Below are positions 53,201 to 61,542 of a stretch of 64,000 bases of DNA, piece by piece. The notes beneath the pieces were generated by a model. The model was not told where the DNA came from, made no database searches, and saw only the letters and a program-made list of their open reading frames with translations. Each line of letters opens with the position of its first letter. Position 1 is the first letter of the stretch. Both the position numbers and the translations under genes were made by a program. Source of the stretch: Pleomorphovibrio marinus (GTDB taxonomy: Bacteria; Bacteroidota; Bacteroidia; Cytophagales; Cyclobacteriaceae); contig NZ_QCXY01000010.1 in the NCBI RefSeq assembly GCF_003347495.1, forward strand, positions 1 through 64,000, in the 5' to 3' direction.

Positions 53201-53245
53201 TATTTTGTGCCCCTGTCCTATTGGTTAATCACCAAAAAGTATTAA
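50216..53245 (+). CDS. RND efflux permease (second system)
   Basis: The 1009-residue inner-membrane antiporter has the usual RND two-fold layout with TM1 near 10-30, TM2-6 near 340-480 and TM8-12 near 845-1000. In TM4 the motif is LGMLIDNSIIVLDNI, so the second aspartate of the canonical Asp-Asp pair is Asn, a variant common in one Bacteroidota branch of the family. TM10 has GIMVNDAILKIDTINRL. Probable export of drugs, lipids or metabolites; the substrate is unknown. No tolC-like gene is present, so it may borrow the channel encoded at 10841 or another elsewhere in the genome. Confidence 0.92.
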   Translation: MVRFLLSRPIAVGMTFFALVVFSILLFRTLPISLLPPIDVPQIVVKINYQNASPESIEQNILEPLREGLITLAGLESMESKAGSEVGNIRLTFDYKTKMELAYIEVNEKIDRLISLLPEDLARPQVIRINTNDIPMVRVQILPDEGVDFAEASLLVENVIKKRLEQLEGIALVDINGRQEKVISVSPKPSMLAALGMEEQHVIDAIVAGNSELPGINVEDGQFRYFLRLATRLENPEDVMQLPVRGEEGVTVPLSRVADVSYEISRPSGYHLYNGKQALVVTVHKQAAAKMNELMPKVYESLENFKKDYPQVQFELTQDQSMLLNAGISNLRTSLLFGGIFAFGVLFIFMGNLRTPIIIGISLPSSLIISFLVFYFFGISINVISLSGLALGLGMLIDNSIIVLDNIGRKRKEGLALFEACVVGVEEVMSALISSVLTTLAVFIPLVFLSGISGALFYDQAVSVAAILSVSLLVAFILLPLLYKLFFIESKASILKEDSRLFLVLLGAYKKLYHVLFAKRKLSLLVLFLLIPLMLSISSLLPVEGLPPIEKFDLLLEVDWNEPIHALENKQRFQQLLEAVEGKYLQAESDIGLNQFLLFDGENSIQRGNLYLRFEDSEEKVAQTRHLQEFLRQNYPMASIDLQDAPNAFEQLFSSPFAYYEARWKDLTSKKPVDEPLMDQWLQELPVANWDRGPGLQKESSIIFRLDLDKMATYGVETQSMLNQIEKLFGNYLITDIKRFGEVTPVKLKESAGDFQRLLKETYVSGAENTPYQLSNFVYFNYDNHYKSITADAAGVYQSINLHDPNQPGIEQGLLGWANDKNLAISFTGQYFKDRETIQQLIGILLISVLLLYFILAAQFESFFQPLIVIFTLPLGIGGAFFVLWVTGTSLNVMSAIGLVVMLGIMVNDAILKIDTINRLRNKLGQQLGMAPGEALEKAMYQAGEIRLKPIVMTSITTILALLPVVFSAGLGADLQRPLVLSVIGGLTIGTFTALYFVPLSYWLITKKY

Positions 53246-53511
53246 TTCATCCGATTTATTTGCTGAGATTGGTAATCCATTGAAAGGGAAACAAAATTTC
53301 AGGGTTTTTATCCTTAAAAATTATAATTAATTGTGAATATCACTTAAATTTGAAAACAAACATACCATTCGACCTTATACTAATTAATTTAATCTGCAAA
53401 ATTTACCTTTTAGTTTACTCTTTAAGGTAGTTGGTCAAATAATTAGGGCTGACATTTTCTGTTAATTTGAGAGGAATAAGTATCTTAGCGAGATTAATTT
53501 AAGGTTAGAAC

Positions 53512-54072
53512 ATGATCATTAATTTCAAATATGACATCCATAAAGCCTGTGTCAAAATCATTAGTGATGAATTAAAGGAGATGGGTTTGTCCTATTCCTT
53601 TAACGGACTAGGAGAGATCAAAATCAAGGACAAAATCGAGGATCAGGAGTTTGAGGCATTAAGGCAAAAAATGCTTCTCTACGGAATTACCATCATAAAT
53701 ACGGCTAAGGAAAGCTTGGTCCAAAAAATCAAGGATGTGATTGTGGAGATGATCTATTTAGAGGAAAAACTCCCTGTTGCTAAAACCTCCACTTATCTTG
53801 CAGAGAAATTGAATCTGAGTTATGGTCACTTGTCCAATCTTTTTTCGGAAGAAACCTTTTCTACCATCGAAAATTTCATTATCCTTCAAAAGATTGAACG
53901 TGCCAAAGAATTACTGGTAACTGAGGAATTTAACCTGACCGAAATTGCATACAAGCTTAATTACAGCAGTGTAGCACATTTGTCCAATCAATTTAAAAAA
54001 ACCACAGGACTAACCCCCTCCACTTTTCAACGAATTATTTCACGAAGAAAAGAAAACAACAAAATCAGGTAA
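53512..54072 (+). CDS. AraC-family HTH regulator, short
   Basis: The 186-residue protein has an N-terminal region (about 1-75) without a recognisable sensor and a C-terminal AraC HTH pair: TYLAEKLNLSYGHLSNLFS at about 100-118 and IAYKLNYSSVAHLSNQFKKTTG at about 144-165. It precedes a response-regulator and a histidine-kinase gene (27 and 11 bases apart), a set in which it may be the output of the signalling chain, although it has no receiver domain of its own. Upstream are 266 bases to the RND permease gene. Confidence 0.83.
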   Translation: MIINFKYDIHKACVKIISDELKEMGLSYSFNGLGEIKIKDKIEDQEFEALRQKMLLYGITIINTAKESLVQKIKDVIVEMIYLEEKLPVAKTSTYLAEKLNLSYGHLSNLFSEETFSTIENFIILQKIERAKELLVTEEFNLTEIAYKLNYSSVAHLSNQFKKTTGLTPSTFQRIISRRKENNKIR

Positions 54073-54099
54073 CCTGCAAATACTAACGAAATGTAATCC

Positions 54100-54546
54100 A
54101 TGAACCAAAGTAAAATTCATGTTCTTTTGGCAGACGATGATGAGGATGATCGTCTGTTTTTTAGGGATGCCATCAACCAACTCAACCTAAAGACCATTGT
54201 CCACACCGTAGAGGATGGGGAGGAATTGATGGTTTGGCTTCGGGATGAGGGTAATCCCCAGCCCCATGTTGTATTTCTTGACTTGAACATGCCAAAAAAG
54301 GGTGGCATAGAGTGCCTTGAGGAAATCAAAAGCTGCCCAAAGCTCAAGGATTTATCGGTGGCCATTTACTCCACTTCCTCCTCCCAAAAAGATATTGAGG
54401 ATTCTTTCGTTTTAGGGGCAAACATCTATATTAAGAAACCAAATGACTTTAATGAATTAAAAAAGGCACTTTCCAAGGTCATAAGTATGAACTGGCAATT
54501 TTGCACATCCGGTCTTAACAAGGAAAGTTTCATTCTTAACGTGTAA
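54100..54546 (+). CDS. Single-domain response regulator
   Basis: The 148-residue receiver-only protein has VLLADDDEDDRLFF (acidic pocket), the phosphoacceptor Asp61 in VVFLDLNMPKKGG, the conserved Thr/Ser in AIYSTSSSQ and the Lys in IKKPNDF. It has no DNA-binding domain and probably works as a phosphorelay or protein-interaction element (as Rcp-like regulators do), partnering with the kinase encoded 11 bases downstream. This type is common in Bacteroidota next to CHASE3/PAS kinases. Confidence 0.88.
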   Translation: MNQSKIHVLLADDDEDDRLFFRDAINQLNLKTIVHTVEDGEELMVWLRDEGNPQPHVVFLDLNMPKKGGIECLEEIKSCPKLKDLSVAIYSTSSSQKDIEDSFVLGANIYIKKPNDFNELKKALSKVISMNWQFCTSGLNKESFILNV

Positions 54547-54557
54547 AACTGGCTATT

Positions 54558-56747
54558 ATGTCCATACTCGAATTATCGGAAAACTATTTGAGAGGGGCGT
54601 TTGTGATTTCTGTATCCCTATTGATTTTTATTGCCGGGGTGAGCTACCAGCAGTTTCATTCCTACCATGAAAGCCAGCAGCTTATTCTCCAAACCCACAA
54701 CACCCAAAAAGCATTACAAAGCTTGGTTTCGCATATTTCGGGAATGGAGGCATATCAACGTTCCTATATTATTTCCGGAGACAGTGTGTTTTTAAAAGAC
54801 TATGCTTCCCAAAGAGAAAACATCTCCAAAAGCCTAGAAACACTTAAAGATGTCAGTTCACATGCCAATCTAGAGGATAACCGTATTGACTCAATTGCTT
54901 TGTTGGCAGAAGAAAGATTGGTCATTTTCGAAAAAACTCTGGATTTATTCAGTGCAGGTAACAATTTGGCTGAAAACCTCAGAGAGGGAAACGGCCAGAC
55001 CCAGAAAATCCGGGAGTTGATTGAAGACTTAGTCAGTGCCCAAGGAACCTTGCTTGCCGAAAGGGAAATAGCTAGTGAGAAAAGTTATCGGGTAAGCCCC
55101 ATTCTGATGTTTTCCACCATTATCCTGGCTTTGTTCATCATTTCTTTGGTTTACATTGCTCTCACTCAGATCCTCAAAAAATATAACAAGGCTAATAGAA
55201 AGCTAAAAATCAACAATGAAATTTTTGAACAGGCCGAGGAGATCTCAGGTACAGGCTACTGGTACTATAATTTCCAAAATCAAGAACTGATTTTTTCGGG
55301 TAACCAGTACCGTCTATTTGGATTGAACCCCAACGAACCTCCTCCAAGACTCCACAGCTTACTTCAAAAAGTGAGCCGAGGGGACAGAGCGGAATTAATA
55401 AGGATTCTCAAGTCACTTTACCATGGTGAAAAATGTGAAGATGGCATGGATTTGAAAGTATATCCTGGTGAGGATGAACCCATATGCATGCGAATGGCAA
55501 GTAAAATGGTTCAGGTTGACCAAGAAAACAAAATTTTAATTGGAGTTAACAAAGACCTCACCTCAGAGGTAAATGCCAAGGAAAAGCTGAGTCAGCTTAA
55601 CAGGGAGTTGGAGATTCAGATAAAAATGCTTTCAAATGCCGAAATGATGGCATCAGTAGGTAGCTACAGTTTTGATTTTGACACTGAATCCTTTAAGTTT
55701 TCGGATAACCTTTATCGGATTCTTGAAATTGACCAAGAGCAATACCCTCTTTCTGAACCAAGATTGCTGGAATGCATTCATCCGGAAGACAGGAAAAGTC
55801 TGCAACCATTTAAGCAGAAACTGGGCATAGCTACTGTCTTTGATGTCAGTGAATTCAGGATTCTTACCCCCACGGATAAAACCAAATACCTAAAATACAC
55901 TTATAAATTTTTCAGGGAATCCGGCAAAAAAATGCTTGTAGTGACATTGAAGGATATCACAGAAGAAACCATAGCAAACAAAAACCTCGAAGACAAAAAC
56001 AAAGAACTTTACCAAAGCAATACGGAATTGGCAGAATTCAACTATGTTGCCAGCCATGACTTACAAGAACCTCTCAGAAAAATTCAAACCTTTATTTCCA
56101 GGATCATTCATATGGATGGGATACAGCTCAACAGCACTGGGGAGGATTATTTCAAGCGTATTCAGCGGGCGGCAAACCGGATGCAAACCCTAATCATAGA
56201 TCTTTTGGCGTTTAGCCGGACCACCAACTCAGAAAAAGTTTTTGAAATCACGGATTTGCAAACTTTAGTTGTCCAGGCAGTCAACGAGCTTAACCAGGAA
56301 ATAGAAGAAAAGAATGCTATCATACATTATGACGTATTGCCCACGGCAAATGTAATCCCTTTCCAAATAAAACAACTCTTTGTCAATTTGATCAGCAACT
56401 CCCTAAAATATTCCAACAATAAAGTTCAACCTGAAATCTGGATCAAAAATGAGCCTTTGACCCAGAAAGACCTTGTTGACTTTGAGGGAATTCCAGTGGA
56501 CAAACTCATTAAGCTTTCGGTCATAGATAACGGCATTGGCTTTGATCAGCAATATGCGGAAAGCATTTTTGTGCTTTTCAAAAGATTACACAACCGGACC
56601 AGGTTTTCGGGAACTGGCATTGGTTTGTCGATTTGCAAAAAGGTAATTGATAACCATAGGGGAATAATAAAAGCTCAAGGGGAGGAGGGTAATGGGGCCA
56701 ACTTTACTTTCATATTACCTGTTTTAGGAGGGCAACTGCCTAAGTGA
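54558..56747 (+). CDS. CHASE3/PAS sensor histidine kinase
   Basis: The 729-residue membrane kinase has a TM at about 13-29, a helical CHASE3-like extracytoplasmic segment (about 35-175: YQRSYIISGDSVFLKDY), a second TM at about 183-203, then two PAS-type domains (about 215-340 and 355-470). A HisKA with the phosphoacceptor in NYVASHDLQEPLRKIQTF and a HATPase (LFVNLISNSLKYSN; DNGIGFDQQYAESIF; GTGIGLSICKKV) follow. It resembles bacteriophytochrome-like/CHASE3 kinases without chromophore domains. It is likely to phosphorylate the adjacent receiver protein. The signal is unknown. Confidence 0.9.
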   Translation: MSILELSENYLRGAFVISVSLLIFIAGVSYQQFHSYHESQQLILQTHNTQKALQSLVSHISGMEAYQRSYIISGDSVFLKDYASQRENISKSLETLKDVSSHANLEDNRIDSIALLAEERLVIFEKTLDLFSAGNNLAENLREGNGQTQKIRELIEDLVSAQGTLLAEREIASEKSYRVSPILMFSTIILALFIISLVYIALTQILKKYNKANRKLKINNEIFEQAEEISGTGYWYYNFQNQELIFSGNQYRLFGLNPNEPPPRLHSLLQKVSRGDRAELIRILKSLYHGEKCEDGMDLKVYPGEDEPICMRMASKMVQVDQENKILIGVNKDLTSEVNAKEKLSQLNRELEIQIKMLSNAEMMASVGSYSFDFDTESFKFSDNLYRILEIDQEQYPLSEPRLLECIHPEDRKSLQPFKQKLGIATVFDVSEFRILTPTDKTKYLKYTYKFFRESGKKMLVVTLKDITEETIANKNLEDKNKELYQSNTELAEFNYVASHDLQEPLRKIQTFISRIIHMDGIQLNSTGEDYFKRIQRAANRMQTLIIDLLAFSRTTNSEKVFEITDLQTLVVQAVNELNQEIEEKNAIIHYDVLPTANVIPFQIKQLFVNLISNSLKYSNNKVQPEIWIKNEPLTQKDLVDFEGIPVDKLIKLSVIDNGIGFDQQYAESIFVLFKRLHNRTRFSGTGIGLSICKKVIDNHRGIIKAQGEEGNGANFTFILPVLGGQLPK

Positions 56748-57404
56748 GTAATCCCGCCAATTTCTATTTTGCAAAAAAGACCCTGTATCCCATAATTTTA
56801 ATAAATAAGGCTGTTGTTCTGTAATTTTTTAAATGTCCTTCACCATACCTTTGATGCTTTATGGATTGATTCTTACTGTTTTTCGGATGATGCTACTATT
56901 TCTAGCCTGTGAATTGACCAAATGAGGAACATTCATTGAAACTGAGAATGACGAACACATCACACACTGGGATGCATCGATAGCTATTGCGGTCATTTCT
57001 GTACTGTTGGGAGTAATACGAAGAGCGTAGGCCTTTATTCTCCACTTAGATAAGCTCCCCCGATGTTCCTAAAGGAAGGACTCGGGGTTTTTCCATCTTT
57101 AGGTTGCAAAATTTAACCCCCACTGCGCTGTGTCCAAACTCAACCAACTACCAAACCATTCAAGGGTTTACAACAAGGACTTGAAAATCAACCTGGTTGT
57201 AAGCCCAAAATCGAGCATGAGGAGAACCTCACACGGAGTATTAAAAATTGGCATTTACAGAAAGGAAATGACATTTAGTTTCTCGCAACCCTGCCCTGAG
57301 TTTTTTCAGGGGGGCGCAACGAATTCGCAACGCTCGCAGCGTAGTAGCTTTAAAAATTTGTATTTAATCAATAAATTATTTGATTTAAAATAATATGTCA
57401 ATGG
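56748..57404. other. Gene-free region with decayed sequence
   Basis: No reliable gene is seen. A short open frame ending near 57030 reads like the tail of a small membrane protein (HWDASIAIAVISVLLGVIRRA preceded by a stop a few codons upstream). An open frame at 57130-57393 has composition unlike the surrounding genes and crosses a hairpin CCCTGA-GTTTTT-TCAGGG near 57293-57310, so I do not count it as coding. Confidence 0.4.
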
Positions 57405-57613
57405 TAGGGATGATTATCAAAGCGAGATTCCCCCGAAACAAGTTCCCCGAATCGAGTTCGGGGCAGGCTATGTGGCCTTTGAAAAGAAAATATAAACACA
57501 TGGAATCGAGCCTGTCCTGAAGGCAGTCAGGGCATGACGCAAGCTACGCACGGGGAGATGATTAAGATTGCGAGATTCCATGTGCCCATTAAGAGACAAT
57601 TATAAACACATGA
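57405..57613 (-). repeat. Dispersed intergenic repeat, inverted orientation
   Basis: Compared with the copies at 111-330 and 61543-61735 this is the reverse complement. It contains CCCCCGAAACAAGTTCCCCG near 57430-57449, a TCGAGTTCGGGGCAGGC piece near 57453-57469, the ATGGAATCGAGCCTGTCC unit from 57500 and TCAGGGCATGAC from 57527. A second partial unit follows (GCGAGATTCCATGTG from 57570). Roughly one and a half units are present. Confidence 0.7.
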
Positions 57614-57736
57614 ATTAAACCCGAAAACTACCAAGGAACCGATAAACTAAAAGGAAAAAACGCATTAATCACTGGACAGGTTTTCCATCCAAACGGGGTA
57701 GAAATTATAAATGCCTGGGATAAAAAAGCAAAATGA
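57614..57736 (+). pseudogene. Possible 3' gene fragment
   Basis: Directly after the repeat, a frame open without a start codon encodes about 40 residues containing GKNALITGQVFHPNGVEIIN and ends at a TGA at 57734-57736. It has normal protein-like composition and would suit the C-terminal end of a small secreted or enzyme-like protein whose 5' part was lost near the repeat. I cannot name the family, and chance is possible. Confidence 0.25.
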
Positions 57737-57882
57737 AAATAATAACAATTTTTATTTATCCTTTCGCAGATTCACTTCACACTTTGAATTTTGTAATGTA
57801 AAGTTATAATTATGTAATTCATAAAAACAAAGTATAAGTACCTTTGAAAAACAATAATTGATCAACCACTAAATCATTTGCT

Positions 57883-58188
57883 ATGGATACTTTCAGGAAC
57901 AACAGAAAAGAATATGAGCAAAATGCCAAAAACCAGATGGAGAAGTGGGAAGAAGATTTGGAAGAAATCATTGATAAATCCAAACTCCTTATAACACCGG
58001 AAGAGGAAGAAGAACTTTCTCAGAAATTAGAGGAACTATCCTCTATGCTACTGGCAAGCAGGAAAAGCGTCGATGCCCTTTTGAAATCCACCCCAACAAC
58101 TTGGGACAATGAAAAAGTAAATTTCGAGAAGCATTGGAGCCATACATCACTCACTTTCTATAAAGTAAAGAAAAACCTACCGGATTAA
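57883..58188 (+). CDS. Small helical protein, function unknown
   Basis: The 101-residue protein is strongly charged and helical: the N-terminal half (EYEQNAKNQMEKWEEDLEEI) and the middle (EEELSQKLEELSSMLLASRK) suit antiparallel coiled coils. It resembles small stress-response proteins of the sll1863 type, but the match is weak. There is no signal peptide. A CTATTTTTTT-like terminator is absent, but a strong hairpin terminator lies 80 bases after its stop. It is separate from the following operon. Confidence 0.6.
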   Translation: MDTFRNNRKEYEQNAKNQMEKWEEDLEEIIDKSKLLITPEEEEELSQKLEELSSMLLASRKSVDALLKSTPTTWDNEKVNFEKHWSHTSLTFYKVKKNLPD

Positions 58189-58267
58189 TATTTGAAAAAA
58201 GTTTATACGCATAATACCAAACCAACTACCAAACCGATTATTTTTCAACCTACCCGACTGCCGACAG

Positions 58268-58296
58268 ATACCCCCCGTAACTGGGGGGTATTTTTC
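58268..58296 (+). terminator. Rho-independent terminator
   Basis: ATACCCCCC (58268-58276) pairs perfectly with GGGGGGTAT (58283-58291) around a six-base loop and continues into TTTTCTTTT. It ends the transcript of the small helical protein and insulates the following operon. Confidence 0.85.
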
Positions 58297-58453
58297 TTTT
58301 TCCCTTCACAAAAATCTGACCTGAAATTATTGTAAAAGGGGAATAGAATTTTGTAAGGTAATTGAACCTATGTCTATTTAGATTTATAACCCAAAGAGGC
58401 ATTTGTCAGGAATAACACCCTGAAAAAGTTTGTCACCAATAAAGCGCCCAATT

Positions 58454-59458
58454 ATGCCCATCGTAAATGCTGAAGTATTTAGTCAAGGAATATTTAAAAG
58501 TATAGGTAATACCCCATTGATAAAATTGGGGCAACTTTTTCCTGATCGCAATCAAGAAATCTTCGCAAAACTGGAATTCCTTAATCCTGGGGGCAGCCAC
58601 AAAGACAAAACAGCCTTGCATCTTATGGAGCAGGCTTTCCGTGCAGGACTAATCAACGAAGAGTCAACTATAATAGAAACTACAACTGGCAACCTAGGTA
58701 TTGGATTGGCACAGGTGTGCCTGAAATTGAAACTACAATTGATTTTGGTGGTGGATCCTCTATGCTGCAAACAGACCATCGCAATCGCAAAAGCCTATGG
58801 GGCTACTATCATTGAAGTAGATGATCCCGATAGTTTTGGAAATTGTCAGGAAGCCAAGCTATCCAAAATCTTGGAGTTGCTACAGCAAAACCCCGAATAC
58901 GTTTGGATGAACCAGTTTGACAATCAACACAACCCTGATAGCCATAGAAAGTGCATAGGAGAAATACTGGATGGGTTAGAAAACAACCTGGACTATATCT
59001 ATATCCCCACTAGCAGTATTGGCACCCTGATGGGCTGTCAAAAAGAGGTTGCAAGTAGAGGAACAGCCACTAAGATCATACCTGTAAATACTGAAGGCAG
59101 CTCCATTTTATTAGATTCACCTGGAAAAGTAGTGCTTCCTGGGATGGGTACCTCAAGACCTGCGGAATTCCTAGACACGAGCCTGTTTGACAAACCCATC
59201 CAAATCAGTGATTTAGAAAGCATCATCGGTTGTAGGCAACTGTTAGAAAACGAAGCCATTATGGCAGGTGGGAGTACTGGATCTGTGGTATATGCCTTAC
59301 GAAAATCCATTCATCAATTGCCCAAGGATGCTAAGGTGGCCTTTATTGTGGCAGATCGCGGTGAAAGATACCTAGACACCATATACAACAACCAATGGGT
59401 GGTCGAAAACTTCACCGAATCACACCCATATTTATTTACAAATCCCTATCTGGTATGA
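58454..59458 (+). CDS. SbnA-like PLP enzyme (2,3-diaminopropionate-type synthase)
   Basis: The 334-residue fold-type II PLP enzyme belongs to the cysteine-synthase superfamily and most resembles SbnA, which makes N-(2-amino-2-carboxyethyl)-L-glutamate from O-phosphoserine and glutamate in staphyloferrin B synthesis. Seen: IGNTPLIKL (17-25), PLP lysine Lys50 in NPGGSHKDKTA, TTTGNLG (where CysK enzymes have SGNTG and SbnA has SGNLG), AGGSTGSVVYA near 273 binding the phosphate, and ADRGERYLDTIY near the C-terminus, shared with SbnA. The ATG at 58454 gives a family-like N-terminus; a TTG at 58430 adds eight residues. It overlaps the next gene by ATGA. Its product could be diaminopropionate or a related amino acid; a cystathionine-like or other C-S/C-N synthase is possible. 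Confidence 0.78.
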   Translation: MPIVNAEVFSQGIFKSIGNTPLIKLGQLFPDRNQEIFAKLEFLNPGGSHKDKTALHLMEQAFRAGLINEESTIIETTTGNLGIGLAQVCLKLKLQLILVVDPLCCKQTIAIAKAYGATIIEVDDPDSFGNCQEAKLSKILELLQQNPEYVWMNQFDNQHNPDSHRKCIGEILDGLENNLDYIYIPTSSIGTLMGCQKEVASRGTATKIIPVNTEGSSILLDSPGKVVLPGMGTSRPAEFLDTSLFDKPIQISDLESIIGCRQLLENEAIMAGGSTGSVVYALRKSIHQLPKDAKVAFIVADRGERYLDTIYNNQWVVENFTESHPYLFTNPYLV

Positions 59459-61371
59459 AAATCTGGAAAATAAAAGACCTGGCTTTGAACCAGCAGTCCC
59501 CTATTCAAAATCACACTATATTCTCTTCGGATACCTATGCAAGTATTTCTGGAAGCGATAAGACGGTAGCCATAGTGGGCGCAGGGCCCAAAGGTTTTTA
59601 TGGACTCCAAAGCTTAATAGGCGAACTACAAAAGGAGGAGTTTGGGGAAATCGATATCCATTGGTTCAATTCAGACCATAATTTCGGAAACGGGAGTTTA
59701 TTTGACTTAAACCAACCGGAATATCTGATTACCAATTTTGCTATCGGAAATATTGATCTTTGGAAAACCTCCTTATGCCAAGAGTGCCAAACCCCGAACC
59801 TAACAAGTTGGCTCAAGACAAAAGTAAAAAACCCAGATAAGGTAAAAGATAGCGATTTTGCTTCCAGGGCTCTGGTGGGACTATACTACCAAGATGGATT
59901 AGCAAACATTTTTGCTTCCCTTCCACCATCCATAAGTCTTCATCTCATAAAAGCAAAAGTGACAGACATCGTCCCTAGCCAGCAAGGTGATAAATATCAA
60001 ATAATACTTGAGGGGGAACATATTCAAAACTCCCCCCAATACGATCATGTTCTTGTCGCAACCGGGCACGCCGAAAAACCAGTAACAAATGACGGCTTGG
60101 CCAGGTTTGGACTGGTTTCCCTAAATGCAAAATACATTTCCAATATTTATCCGGTGGAGAAGCACCTATCCTCCATTGATCACCTGCATAAGGTAGGTAT
60201 ACGTGGAATGGGGCTAACCTTTGTGGATGCAGTATTGGCCTTAACGGAGGGTAAAGGAGGGAAATTCACTTCCGAAAGAAATGAAATGGTATACAAACCC
60301 AGCGGAAGGGAACCATTATGCATTTACCCCTTTTCTCTTTCTGGCATCCCCCTCTGCGCCAGACCCCCAAAAACAACCGCAAAAGATCCATTCATTGTAA
60401 ACCAAGGATTCGTGAATGAATTGAAGGCGAAAAAATCGAGAGGAAACATTGATTTTGAAATGGATGTTTTGCCATCCATTGAGAAAGAACTGGAGATTGC
60501 CTATTATACCAGTTGGGCAAGACGATTGGGCAAAAGCACAATTGTCCATGAGGAGGTAAACGAAATAAAAGCAATTAGCACTTTTAAAGAGCGATTAAGG
60601 AAATTAGAACCGAAAATCCCTGCATTTACCCTGGAATCCTTTTTGGACCCCTTTTCCGAAACTGAAGAAACCAATGCCACCCAATATCATGAAAAAGTGG
60701 TTGCCTTTATGAAAAAAGGCCTGGATGAACTTGCCATTGGAACAGAAAAGAGCCCGCTACTGGCCACCATGGATGTATGGGCCAATATTATGCCATATAT
60801 CTGCCAACTTTATCGGTTTGGGGGATTTACCCCTGCATCCCAGCAAAAGTTTGATGAATATTATCATCCTAGATTCAGCAAGTTTGCCTATGGGCCACCT
60901 TCTATACAAATAGAAAAGATACTTTCACTCTGCAAAGCCGGGATCCTTTTTTTCAGGTTGGGAAGGGAAACCGAAGTGAGTACACGACTTCTCACGGGAA
61001 AATACAGGCTTACTTCTTATCAAACCCACTATTGTAAAGAGGTGGATGTTTTGATAGATGCCAGGATGCCTAGAGTGGATTTCCACTCCAATCCCGGTAT
61101 TCTTTACCAAAATTTACTGAAGCGAAATCTTGGCAAATTATTCAAAAATAAAGGATACGTAACCGGAGGAATGGCCGTCAATGAATCCGGTAATTTGATC
61201 AGCCGAAAAGGCCAGCCCACTTCCAATATTTTTCTCAATGGGAACCCAACTGAAGGAGTGACCCTTGACAATGACAGTCTCTGTAAAATCCGGAACGACT
61301 TTTCCAATTCATGGGCAAAGAAAGTGGTCCAGCACTACAAATCTCCGGCAAATTTCCCGTTGGAAAAATGA
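59455..61371 (+). CDS. FAD/NAD(P)-binding protein (PF13454 type)
   Basis: The 638-residue protein begins with VAIVGAGPKGFYGLQSL at about 38-54, a Gly-x-Gly-x-x-Gly FAD-binding motif of the FAD/NAD(P)-binding family PF13454. Further segments are HWFNSDHNFGNGSLFDL, NQPEYLITNFAIGNIDLW and the second dinucleotide site YDHVLVATGHAEKPV, and a long C-terminal half with GNPTEGVTLDNDS. It would be a cytosolic flavoprotein, for example an amino-acid or amine oxidising/hydroxylating enzyme, but no closely characterised relative is evident to me. Translation is coupled to the SbnA-like gene by a four-base ATGA overlap and a terminator follows 33 bases after its stop. SbnB, the usual partner of SbnA, is absent. 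Confidence 0.75.
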   Translation: MKIWKIKDLALNQQSPIQNHTIFSSDTYASISGSDKTVAIVGAGPKGFYGLQSLIGELQKEEFGEIDIHWFNSDHNFGNGSLFDLNQPEYLITNFAIGNIDLWKTSLCQECQTPNLTSWLKTKVKNPDKVKDSDFASRALVGLYYQDGLANIFASLPPSISLHLIKAKVTDIVPSQQGDKYQIILEGEHIQNSPQYDHVLVATGHAEKPVTNDGLARFGLVSLNAKYISNIYPVEKHLSSIDHLHKVGIRGMGLTFVDAVLALTEGKGGKFTSERNEMVYKPSGREPLCIYPFSLSGIPLCARPPKTTAKDPFIVNQGFVNELKAKKSRGNIDFEMDVLPSIEKELEIAYYTSWARRLGKSTIVHEEVNEIKAISTFKERLRKLEPKIPAFTLESFLDPFSETEETNATQYHEKVVAFMKKGLDELAIGTEKSPLLATMDVWANIMPYICQLYRFGGFTPASQQKFDEYYHPRFSKFAYGPPSIQIEKILSLCKAGILFFRLGRETEVSTRLLTGKYRLTSYQTHYCKEVDVLIDARMPRVDFHSNPGILYQNLLKRNLGKLFKNKGYVTGGMAVNESGNLISRKGQPTSNIFLNGNPTEGVTLDNDSLCKIRNDFSNSWAKKVVQHYKSPANFPLEK

Positions 61372-61403
61372 AAAAAACTGGTGTGTTTATGTAAATAAAA
61401 AAT

Positions 61404-61430
61404 GAGTTGCCCCTGGCAACTCTTTTTTTT
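61404..61430 (+). terminator. Rho-independent terminator of the SbnA-like operon
   Basis: GAGTTGCC (61404-61411) pairs perfectly with GGCAACTC (61415-61422) around a CCT loop, followed directly by eight T residues. Confidence 0.9.
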
Positions 61431-61542
61431 GAATACGATTCTCACCCCATAAGCACCTTTTGGAAATTGCACAAAATAGGGCACTTCGTAAAATACAAAG
61501 TGCCTTATTTCATATGATTATAATTTGCTTTTTATAGGCTAT

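Noticed and set aside
57130-57393. 87-residue open frame
   Set aside because: Crosses a CCCTGA/TCAGGG hairpin and has composition unlike neighbouring genes, with no recognisable family.
61480-61504. Second terminator hairpin (GGCACTT/AAGTGCC)
   Set aside because: The stem is short, the loop is long and no run of T follows closely; the real terminator at 61404-61430 is much stronger.
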